A stretch of 64,000 nucleotides of DNA from Mesaphorura yosii (lineage: Eukaryota; Arthropoda; Collembola; Poduromorpha; Tullbergiidae), in assembly GCA_009869945.1 (NCBI GenBank), contig WIXG01000289.1, positions 1 through 64,000 of the forward strand. Reading direction: 5' to 3'. The notes under the pieces are model-generated. The model searched no databases. It saw only the letters and a program-made list of their open reading frames with translations, and was not told where the DNA came from. Each line of letters opens with the position of its first letter. Position 1 is the first letter of the stretch. A program made the position numbers and the translations under genes. Positions 23,747 through 34,800 of this stretch are shown one piece after another.

Positions 23747-25335
23747 TACAAACATAAAGTGGAGTAACTAAAACTAAGGGTTTACAATGGAGGCCAGATT
23801 TGACAAAAGACCTGACAGCCATTGGGGTTTTGCTTCCGCAGTTATCGACGGAGTGGCGTAGCAAGCAAAAGCAAACGCGACGGTCAGTGTCAGGCCATGG
23901 ATTCTCATGACGTAAGTTTGTTAGGAGGCAAACGTGAAAGCGAAAAACTCAGCTGGAAATCAGTGAAAAAAGTGACTACTTTGAGCTTGACCAATCCGCT
24001 CATTTTATCTACGGATCAGAATCAGAATTACTCGGACAGCGTTCACGCGCACGCGCCAAGAATTTAATGCCCAGCAGGGTAGCAGTTTGCCCACGTCCAT
24101 AATTTCACCTAATTTCTTGGCCTACCAAAATGGAGCCAACAGCGAAAGGATACCATCCACATCCAGGTTAAGGTCGAAGTCAACTCTCATTTGCATCACA
24201 CGTGGAGTCCTCATGAGGCTCCGTATACGAGTACCACATTTAATGTCTTTGATGATTTCCAGCCGCCACGGTCTAAGAAATCATTCGGGTGTTGTGATTT
24301 TCGAGTTACAAAGTGCTGGACATGACACAGCTTGATTGACTGGTTCACTTTTGATTGACAACAAAACTCAGAGTGAGAACGAAAACCCGGAATGGAAAAA
24401 TACAAGACGTAAAATAATTTCTGGCCGTGCATTCTGCACTGCATCGATTGATAACTGATATGAAGGTGAAATATGCGCAGGCAAGTCTTATTTGCATCGC
24501 ACGCGCTCTAAAATATATTGTAGAATGATCATAAGCGAATAGCAGGTAGTTCTTTAACTGGTGGTATTTATTGTTCAAGGTCAAATGATAAAGAACCGGC
24601 GGCTGCTGCTGCCTTGAAAAAGCATCAATAAACAACTTTATGATCAGCTGCATGGCAAATTACGGAATTGCATCAAAGTCAAGGGCGGGCGTTTTGTCAT
24701 AAATTCACGTGCCGAGTGCGCGTCAATTCGTCAATACGCCTTTACGCCTGCTGTCAATTATTTTCAGTTTTGCCCCCGATTTCTACGTGATGTGTTCAGC
24801 ATGGCGCACTCGCGCCGTAAAATTGCAATCCTTCTGGCCGTGGTCATGGTCATCCACGGAATTTTGCTTGGCTCCACGTGCGTAAATGAACGCCAATTGA
24901 AAGCTCGTATTTTTCATAATTTCGGGGTTTGGAATCGGAAAGGTTCAGCGAATTTATGGCAGCAAGCGCAAGTCGCGTTTCACGTTTAACAATTCGTGTA
25001 ACTCTTGATTCAGTACAAGAAATGTCCCGTAAGCTCGTCCCAGTCCAGTCCCGTTACTGCTTTATTCTCTTGGGTCTCCAGTCTCCTCATCTTGGGTCGG
25101 TAAAGGAAGGAGAACGGGTCAAGGTTCATCGTAAATAATTCTATCGCATTTTCATAATCTTGCACTCATCTGAGTCGCAGGTCGCAGCGTAGCATGTGAC
25201 AAGCAGCCTACAATTCGAATCATGCAGGCTCTTGCTGGCTGGTGGCAGTTATTGAGCAGCCGCCCTCCAGCGCGGTCGAGTTAATTACAATTACAAGAAT
25301 TTTCAAGGTCACACTAAGTCTATTGCAGCTGAGCC
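23747..25335. other. Intergenic region between divergent genes
   Basis: This 1.6-kb gap separates the start of the minus-strand 107-aa gene from the start of the plus-strand transporter, so it probably contains both promoters. A pyrimidine-poor TATTGCAG ends 7 bp before the transporter ATG and may be the acceptor of a 5' UTR exon. Apart from the small ORF at 24,801 I see no coding signal. Confidence 0.45.
24801..24989 (+). CDS. Small ORF with a signal-peptide-like start (uncertain)
   Basis: A 62-codon frame from ATG 24,801 begins MAHSRRKIAILLAVVMV, a basic start followed by a hydrophobic core ending near GSTC. That is the shape of a secretory signal peptide. The rest (residues 30-62) has no recognisable motif, no Cys pattern and no dibasic sites that would point to a neuropeptide. 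It could be the first exon of a secreted-protein gene, an upstream ORF in the transporter's 5' region, or chance. No donor that joins to a supported exon was found. Confidence 0.18.
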   Translation: MAHSRRKIAILLAVVMVIHGILLGSTCVNERQLKARIFHNFGVWNRKGSANLWQQAQVAFHV

Positions 25336-26767
25336 ATGTTAAAAGACAAGGATGTGCAGTTTGTGCGGGAAGCGGCAGTTTTTATTTCCAGTGACAGTGT
25401 CAGTCCAGTGAAAAACGAGTCACAGCCACCTGAGCAGATTGAAAAAGATGACCCCAAGCCAAAGCCAAGGCCAAGCTTCAAATGGCGATTTGGCGGCGTC
25501 CTCCTCGCCATCATCGCCGCGATACTCTTCTCGCTGGTGAACGTCTGCGTGAAGCTCCTGCCGCACTACCACGCATTCAGTACTTCGTTCTGGAGGCAGT
25601 TTGGAAACGTGATCCCGTCGATCCCGTTGCTTGTGTATTTCCGGTGTTGCAAGAAGCAGCACATCTTTGACCATGTCTGGCCGATCAGCTGGGAGACGTG
25701 GGCGAATATTTGGGGGCTTGCCCTCCGGGCGACTCTCGGCAGCACGTGCGTCCTTCTCCGCTTTTATTCCCTGGATTTTATTACGATAGCAGACTCCAGC
25801 ACGATTATGTATGGTGGACCCATTTTTACAATTATTTTAGGTAACAAGCCGAAATTATTTAGCTGATTTTTCATTTCGGTTTATTTTCTGCATTTTTAAT
25901 TAATTCATTTGCATGTGTACTTGTTTTCTAGCGCATTTCTTCCTGAAGGAGCGGTGCGGACTCGTGCCGATTCTCATCGGATTCTGGAGCCTGTTTGGAG
26001 TTTCTGTGATTTCACGGCCACCTTTCTTGACTGGGGTCGATTTTGACAATGATCTCTTGGTAAAACATGGATATCCAAAGATTTTCAGCCATTTTTGCGT
26101 ACAACACGCTGCTTATTCACAGATCGGGACCGGAATTTCACTCGTCATCGTCTTCTTCCAGGCTATCGTCGTTCTGCTCATGCGAAAAGTGCGAAAAATT
26201 CATTTCGCAGTGATGACGTTCTTCTTCGGCATGCAAAACACACAAAACACTGCACGAAGCCAGAAGCCTTAGGAATTATGATTTGGTCTAATTTTCCGTA
26301 GGATTCTGGGGCGCTATCCAAAACGGGATTGTCGCGGCATCATTCGGCGTGCTGTCAGTGCCCACCGGAGCCCGCGACATCTCCCTCGTCGTTGCCCTGT
26401 CCCTTTGCTCGTTCCTTGGCCAAATGTGCTGCATTCTTGCACTGAAATTCGAGGAAGTCGGAAATGTGAGCCTCGTCCGCACGAGCGATGTGATTTTCGC
26501 GTTCCTCTTTCAATCAGCGCTGCTGAATGTGGAGTCGGATATTTTCAGGTACGCACGCACTTGGAAAACCTTAATTTACGAGTACACTCGTGTTAATAGT
26601 CAACCAATTAATTAATTACTAGATGGTCTGCCTGATTTTCATTTTTCAGTGTGATTGGAGCCGGCATTGTCCTTAGCGCAGTTTGCATTGTGGCATTCCG
26701 AAAGTGGTTGAGCTTGCAGAGCGATAAGAGCAACGCCAGAAGATATTTTGGTTTTCTACTGAAATAA
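25336..26767 (+). CDS. SLC35G1-like EamA/drug-metabolite transporter, 367 aa
   Basis: This is a multi-pass membrane protein of the EamA (drug/metabolite transporter) superfamily and is closest in layout to animal SLC35G1. The cargo of that family is poorly defined. Exons are 25,336-25,840, 25,932-26,059, 26,123-26,228, 26,302-26,548 and 26,650-26,767, with all phases consistent (368 codons). A charged cytosolic tail of about 50 residues precedes roughly ten hydrophobic segments. The first is GGVLLAIIAAILFSLVNVC, and later ones include LVPILIGFWSLFGVSVI and GAGIVLSAVCIVAF. The family-type loop around FWRQFGNVIPSIP and the GSTCVLLRFYSL and DSSTIMYGGPIFT segments are present. Length matches the family (human SLC35G1 is about 365 aa). 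The third intron starts with GC, not GT. No canonical polyadenylation signal was seen nearby. Confidence 0.85.
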
Positions 26768-28756
26768 CGACAACGAAAAGGAAGGTGGAGCAGAATTAGT
26801 TAAGGAGCCCTCAGAATTCCTGCTGAAGCGATTTTGTACGTGGAAAATATGATTAAAACCCTACCTCGGAAGAAACCCTGAATCTCATTTAATTTATACC
26901 AAATGCAATGCAATGCAGAAAAGATCAAACACACGGTAAACAAAAGCCGAGCGCGAGTGCACAAAATTCCGAACTGCACTGCACTGCACGCGTGTGTATT
27001 AATAATATTTCAATGTTCCCCAGCCCTCGCATGCCTGCTAAAAAGAGGGTGGTTAAAATCCGAGTGCGCGTACGAAGTGCGGAGCAGCCCGGGTCCCGGC
27101 TCGACTCACCGGGGAAGCTTTTTCTCATTAAGTTTTATGGTTGTGTTATGCAATGGCTCGGCTCGGCTCAAAATTCCGTGATGGTAATTCCGAAATGAAT
27201 GAAAATATCAAAGCAAGCCTGCCGTGCGACCGCGAGCACAGGTTTTATTAATGCGTTGCGTTGCATGCAGGATGCATTTAACCAGACGGCCCGTCGCTGC
27301 TGCTGATGATTTGACGTCTCTCTCAACCCATTATGAAAAACGAGCAGCAAAATACAGAAGGAAAACAATCCCGAGATCGCGATAGCGGTGGAGCGATGAA
27401 AGGCAGGGGAAAGTTATGAGGTAGCTTTCTGCTTTCTCCGGCACGGCCGTGGGGCGTCTGAAACAAAAGACGGGTCAGGCGAAATATTTTGTGACTGCTT
27501 GCTGTAATTTGCAAAATCTAATTTGCGCTAATCAGAATCGTGAATACGCGAATAAGAATACGAGAACAAGAATTCGCGACTTCCATAATAATTAGCCAGC
27601 CATGCGTGACATGTGAACAATTCCATGCTTCTGCCTTGCCGTGTTGTATGAATGCTAATGCTAATTAGGCTGAAGCTGAAGCTGGACGCTTTTGTCGCCG
27701 CACAAATTCAATAAAAGTGAGCCGAAATGAATCTGAGCATGAGCCTAGTGAATAAATTGAATAGAAACCAACAACACAAACAAACAAGAGCACAACGGCA
27801 CAGGAGGACAAGCCACAAGCGACAAAAGGATTGAATTTCATTACGCTGTGGTCTCTCACAAACGACGAGCACACGGAGACAATGGAATTTACGAATTTGC
27901 AGGCATGCAAGCTGACGGAAGTCGGCCAGGCCATAAATACTTTAAATACTGTCATCAGTTTCAGTGCCGTCGCATCGCGTCGCGCCCACCGACTTCAACG
28001 CCCAACGCGAAGTATTCAATCAACTTCCTTTTGTCATCACATTTTTTTTGCCGTGAATTTCTGCGCTGTACTGCGGAGATGTAACGTGTACTCGGATAAT
28101 TGCTGGTCATTTATCGTAGACGTGGAATCCTGTCCGGCCATTCATTCATTCGGACGGCAGGTCGGCTAGTTAGCACACTAGACTAGATTAATTGGCCGTT
28201 TTGCGAGTTTTACCAGCCATCTCGCCGGCCACGCCACACCAGGCTGAGCTGAAATTAAGCGAGCAACCGGACGAGACTCATTAAACGTTTTCCGGGCCGG
28301 TTCCCACGCGCGGCGCGGTAGAGCGGTGCTTGCATGCAGATGAAGCAATCATCTTGCTTGAGATGCTGAGACGCGCGTAGTTTATCGCACAAGAGACAAG
28401 AATTCGTTAGCGTAGCACTGCGACTGCAACTCGTCAAGTCTATTTGCATTGTTGTACAAACAACCGTGAAACAATGCAGCGTGCAAGAATTTTTAATTTG
28501 CATGTGAACTGCGAACTTGTAAATGATATAATAAATCGTCTTGTGGTCTACCCGGTGAACTTCCCTCGCGTTTACATCACTCAAGACGAAGACACTTCGT
28601 AAGTACGTGCCATTGTTGATTGTTGACTGAGGGCTGTGGGCTGTCTCGTCTCGTCTCGGTTCTCGTCGACCCTGTCCCTGACCTTCTCTGTCCGTCTTGT
28701 CTCATCTCGCAAATACGAAAGCGAACGCGAATGTAAAATCTTGAAGATCTCCGAGA
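26768..28756. other. Intergenic region, no supported gene
   Basis: This stretch lies between the 3' ends of two convergent genes. The only item of note is an ATG-started 42-codon frame at 28,473-28,596 that runs into a strong GTAAGT donor at 28,597. No second exon could be chained to it. Confidence 0.5.
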
Positions 28757-28762
28757 TTTATT
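28757..28762 (-). terminator. Polyadenylation signal of the Mcr-like gene
   Basis: AATAAA on the minus strand, about 130 bp downstream of the TAG stop at 28,893, a normal distance for a short 3' UTR. Confidence 0.6.
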
Positions 28763-28892
28763 ATCATACGTCTTTTGAGATGATTACAAATACTTTACAA
28801 ATTGCATAGGAACTTCTCCAACAAATATGGCATATGTTTATGGCTATTCGTAATGACAATTCGTACGGAACGCAGAATGCACGAAATACACA

Positions 28893-31800
28893 CTAAGAAA
28901 TGAATACTGACAAAGGCTTTGACGCGTGCGCGTGCAGTACGACGATATGAGAGAAGAGCAGGGCGGCCACGGCCACGATGTGAAAGCTCGGAGTACGGTG
29001 AGATCGGTTGAAGAACGGGCAGTACGGGCACTGGAACGAACCGCAGACTTGGCAAATGGTCAGGTCCCGCAGCGAGTAGTCGGAGTAAATCGTGTTGACA
29101 AAACGCTCTGCGAAATAACGAAACGCAAAAAAGCGTGCATTCACAAATTCATTATATTTTCACTGCCCGCTTGAGTTCGCATAATAAATTCATCGCTTAC
29201 CCAACGCGTAAGCTTCGTACAATGTCGCCTGTTTGTACACGGTCAGATTGGCCACCGGATGCCAGCGCTTGACGGTGTGATTGAAGCAGCTCCATTCGGC
29301 TGGAATCTGTACCGAGGAAGCATGAAATCTGCATGCAAATTTACCGAAGAACCCAAAAGTGCAAAAAGGGTACGCTTCTTACGTAATCAAAGTACCAGGA
29401 CGTCTTTCCCGGTCCGACGACCGTGTCCTTCAGCGTCGGGTGGACTCCGGACGCAATGATGCTCAGGGCGTCCGAGTGCACGATGCCGTACCCGCTCGGG
29501 ATCTCGATTTCGAGCACCGCCGCCCCCGAGACGGGCGCCTCTTCGATGTACGTCCACCTGAAGCACGACTGGATGGTCAGGGAACTCTTATTCCGCTCCA
29601 GCGAGTAGAACTCCGTGATTTCCAGCTCGAAACAGTCGTGTGGGGGCACGTCTTTGAATTCGTCACGCTCGATCCCTGAAATTCGAATTCGAAATGCAAA
29701 TGCAACGTCGTTCACATGTTTTTAATCTTTCCTTTTTAGTGAAAGACTGAAAAGAGGTCAAAGATTCAATTGTTTGTGCGATAATCTACCGTAAGAAAGA
29801 TCCAACTGCACCACGGCTTGACCCGACCCTCGTGCAATGACGTTCACGTGCCCCCAAACGTCTTCAATCTGCATGCAATTAATTAGTTGACTGATCAGTT
29901 AACGACAGACAAACGCCATACGCCAGTCAACAGTCAACAAGGCTTCGGCTTACGTCAAACGTGTGCACTTCTTTGATATTATCCGAATTGATCTTGATTT
30001 CGTGCACGGACCCATCCGAAGAAAACTCCAGCGTGATAGTAAGATCCGTGACGTCTCGGAGCCGGGCGCGGTTCGCGTACTCGGTGAGGGCCTGGAAAGC
30101 GACGGACGTATCCTGAAAAGTAATTAACAAATTGAACTCGTGAAATCCTTTTTTTGAGTCTCGCGTAATAGAAAAAGTCGCTCATTTGATCAACGGCGCG
30201 CCCACGCGCCGAACGCGAAAGGCTAAACTCACCACGGACGAAATGAAGGATCCATCCGTGAGTTTCATCGTGTTGAGCCAGGAGACGATCGCTTCGGTCA
30301 TCGGAGTGACGCCGTCCCGCATCAAATACACCATTAGCGCGTAGGAGGAGGCTTCGACGGCGTAGGAGTCCCAGTACTCGTTGTTCTTCGGCTCGGTGAA
30401 GGGCCGCTGATTCTCGTAGATGATGAAATTCGTGGGCACCTCCCCACCGGACCAGTACATGAACCCGGCTGGAAGTGCATGCAAAAAAGGCGACAGACGT
30501 GTGAAAAACAAATGTTGATGTTTGCCTTTGGCTGGCTTGGCATGCAGCCGTCGTTGTCATTATTGCTTACCGTCGAGGATCCTCATTGTGTGGAGGCGCG
30601 AGTACGCCGCGTCCTTCTCCGTGCTGTCTGCAAGCGTGAGCGCGTACGTGACGAGCGCGAGCTGGTAGGGATCAGTCAGATCAACGAGAATCCTCTCTAA
30701 ATACCTGCGATTTCAATATTTCAGGTCGTAAAACAGGTTAAAATTACATTTTACTCTCATACGCGTACGCGTGTGTACTTACTGAATGGCACGAGATTTG
30801 GCAATGTTCGCCTCCACTTTGAGCCCGCCGTCGAGAATCGGGACGACCTGGGCCAGAGTGATAGCCACGTGTGCGGTGAGGCTTACGTTGAACGGGCCGT
30901 TCAGGTTGGACTCGAGATTTCTCTGGAAAATGCAAGCGGGTTAAAATTGCATTAAAGCGAAGCTGCTTAAAAGCAGTAAAAGCAGGTAAGAGAAGCATAA
31001 TTTCGCCATACCCCGTCGGCCATCCGCTTGTTGAGTGGGTACGCGTACCAAAACGTCTCTGAAAACGTACCATCAAAGTTCTGATGGCCGAGCACCCACT
31101 TCGTTGCGTTCGCAAAAACTTCCTGCTCCACGTAAAAGTAGTTTTCCCAGTCCTGGAAGGAGCCGTGCGCGAAAACGCGGATCGCCCACGCCGTGAGCCA
31201 GAGACTTGGCTGCGCGAGGTTCCACATTTTGAAGTAGCCGCCGGGGCGGAATCGTTTCATGACCTGGGCGAAGATTTTGTTGAGCTGGACGAACACTTGC
31301 TTGGCTGTGGGCGAGTCAAGCTGGTTTGTGAGCCGGAGGTAGTGCAGACTCCAGACGTTCACGGCGAGGTCAAACACGCGGTCTGCACTGCCCTTGCCCG
31401 GTTTCCCGATGAGGACGTCCATGTTGACGGGCATTTCGGGGAAGATCGGGCCCATCACGTCACCGTAAACCATCACGTGCCCGGCCTTGCTCCCGATGAT
31501 GTATTTCCGGATTTCTTCGTACGGCTGTTCGGGGGTGACTTCGGGGAAAATGTTGAGGTACTTCAGAACAAAGGCACGGTTCTTCAAGTCGAGGACCATC
31601 GACGTATGTTTGCCGATCTGCACGCCTTCGGCCTGTTAAAAACAGTAAACCGATACTCATTAGCACGCGTACGTCAAGGAATTTCGCACCTGATTTCGCG
31701 GTTACTCACTAAAACGTCGATGTCGAGAGTTTCAGTGTGGCTCCGCACTTGCGCCACGGCCGTAATCGTAACCTGAATCGTGCCCTGGTCGACGGTTGGC

Positions 31801-34800
31801 CGAATCGGGATCCGGAACTCGACTTCACTCTCGGAAACAATCTGAAATGAAAGCAGTCAATTTGAGCGTTGAGCCAATCAAATTCAAATTCAAATCTACC
31901 GCGCCTGAGCCTGCACGTCGATTTACTTACCCAAATAAAGTTATGATGCTCCCCGCTGGAAAATCGGACCTGTCCCGCATCGAAAATGTTGAGCCCGTCC
32001 TGCCCAGCGTGCACAAACTCGTAGTCGTCTGATCCGTGCAGGATCACCGTCACAAAAATGTCCTTTGGGGTCTTATTGAAAAGATTCGCGATGATTCCGA
32101 CCTGCTCCCCACGGCGAATTGCTGGCGGTGCATCGACGGTCATCAAAAAGGGGCGGTTAGACTCGTACTCGATGGGCTCGTCAATTATCGCGAATCCGTG
32201 CAGGACTCCGACAGCGAACCCGTTCACGTGCCACGTGTCTGTCACCTTCGGCACGTCCAGGACGATATAGTAATCGCCACCGTGTGGCAGATTTTGGCTG
32301 GTCCACGCCCAGTCGCCGACGTCCGGGTCATAAAAGTCGATGATGTGATTGTTGAGATCGGCTCGGAAGTCAACGAGATCAAGCTCCGTTGGATCGCCTG
32401 CCAAATTAACCAAACGCAACGTTAATTTCCCTTCCTTTGAAATTTGAAATTGGCGCCGGCACCGGAGTGAAAACTTACATTCAAAAAAGTCCGGTCTCCC
32501 GCGCAGAGTGTTCAGGTTCAGGTTTTGGTTTTGGCACAGTTGAACTCTGTCGCAGTGGTCGATGTACGAAAAACAGTCGCTTTGCGTGCAATTCTCGAAG
32601 GATTCGCATTCCTCTGTGGAAAAAATGTCTCGCCGTTAGAATCTTTTCAAATATCCCGCCTTCACTCACCTTTTAAAGAATGCTCCGGGATTTCACTCCC
32701 TCCGTCGGCAAACACGAGCACGTGACTTGTCGAGAATGTTCGGCTCGCGTCGAGAGCTCCGTTCCACGTCTGCAGGTAGCGCACCTCCTCCGCGTACTCG
32801 CCGTTCCGCGACCGCCAGAAGGCGTGTGAGACCCTTCCGCTCGACGGCTCCAACTCGTAAAGCGTACGCAGGACGCTCGCTTTGCTCAGCTCGTTGCCCG
32901 CCTGCATGAAGTAGCGCATGCTCCGCTGGGCAGAAATTCCAAAGTACGCGCCGGGTTCGCCAAAGAACGCGAGCTCGACGGTGTCCTTCGACCGATCTTT
33001 GTTTTGGTTCAGGCGCATCGACACGGAGTGCTTGGTGAAGCGGTCGACGGGCAGGAAAAGCGTGTCGGCGAGGAGCTCGCCGCGGGCGCTAAAAGAAAAC
33101 ACGCAGACGCGGAAACCGGGTGCCATCTCGGAAGAGATCGGAATCGCAAAGGATTTTGAGACCGACCAGGCGTTCGGGAGTTTTTCTACACCGTACTGGA
33201 GGATCAGCCCTTTGCCGAGAACCTGCGAAAATGGTCCTCATGAAATATAAACGCTTGGCCAGAGAACACTCATCGACCTAAGAGACCTGTCTTACAATGT
33301 AATGGAATTTGTCAATAAAGAAATTGGCTTTGAACTGGAGCACGGCGTACTCGCTGACGCCCAGGCGACTCTGGTCACCGGCTCCGACTGCCGTGGCGGT
33401 GGTCACGCTCACGTATTTCCGGCCCGGTGAGTAAAACACCGTCGCTGTGTTCTCCGCCTGGAGGACGTTCCCCTCCACGTCGGAGTACTCCGCTCGGAGC
33501 CGCATTCGCGTCGCCTCCTTCGGGATTTTCGGGATCCGGATGAGGTAAAGCCCCGTTTTCCAGTACGATTCTAATCTGCCAAATAAATTGGCTGTTAGCC
33601 GCTGCCGCGAGAAAAGCCTAGTTCAAATTTCGTACTTGGATTTCTCAAAGTACTTCCGGAAAGAAAATTCTGCTTCGTCCTCGCTTTCGTTTTGAAAGTC
33701 TCCCGCGCGCTCGCGTTCTCGTTCCCGCCTTTCGTCGTATCCAAACCTTCGTCCGTCTTCGTTGAAATACGCGTCTTGCCCATGGCCGCCGCCATTTCCA
33801 TGTCGGAATTGGGCGCTTTCCGGCAGCACTTGAATAATCGGGAGCTGAACCTGGCCACGAAAAGCGCCGGAACCCGGCGCGCTTCCTGGAATCGCCTCAG
33901 CGAAAATCTCTGGAACGATTCTGAGAGTCGATTCGCGGAGAACGTCGCTGGGAATCCGCTCGTGGTCCGTGTACGAGACTTGAATCTAAAAAGAGCGCAC
34001 GGTGGTGGAACGAATTATGAATTTCCATGCAGAGCAGTGAAAAGCGATGCAAATCAAATGCAATGACAGCGATCGTGAAAGCTGATTGTAATTTAATTAA
34101 GCGGTGTTTACTTACATACGTTTCGAACGGGAGCCCCGGCTTGAATACCAACGGAGAAGGGCTGACAAATCGGAGTTGAAGAGACTGGCTAATGATCCTG
34201 CTTTCAGTAAAGCCTGAAAGTGAAAGCAATACAGGCAAAAGCTTAGGAAATTAACGTCTAAGCATAGGCAAATGCTAAATGCATGCAGTAAGTGTTTGGG
34301 CTTAGGCTTACCGTAGCGCGGCTCTCCGATGAAAAAGTCTGTCACCTCCGCTTCTACCCGCACGACGTACGTCCGGCTGGGGTCAATGAGGCCGCTGTTG
34401 CGGAGGTCGAACATGCTCCACTCCATGTCCTCAGAGCCCTTCATGTAGAACTCGTCCGTCTGCAGCGTTTTCCAGTCGCCACCGAAACCGGCACCGACAT
34501 CGACACCGCTGCGCTCCAGCTGACGGATGAGCAACGAGACGCGTGCGGGGCCCTGCACGGACTTCTCCGTCCCGTAGAAGGCGGCGACGTTGGCCTTGAT
34601 CACCTCGTCGGTCGCGAGCAGAAACGGCGGCATGGACACGAGAACCTGCACACGTAAACGACAGCATCGAAAACTTGTTAGCAGTCACGGTTCGATCAAT
34701 TTGCTAATTAAGATAATTACTGAATTACTTCATAAAGAGGCGTGAAGTACTTTTCAATCAGAATGACTTTCTCTTCGACCTGCGGCCCGGCGACGACCTG

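Noticed and set aside
31084-31776. 230-codon plus-strand open frame
   Set aside because: It is the antisense shadow of Mcr coding exons. The minus-strand frame matches the family throughout, and the plus frame crosses intron sequence.
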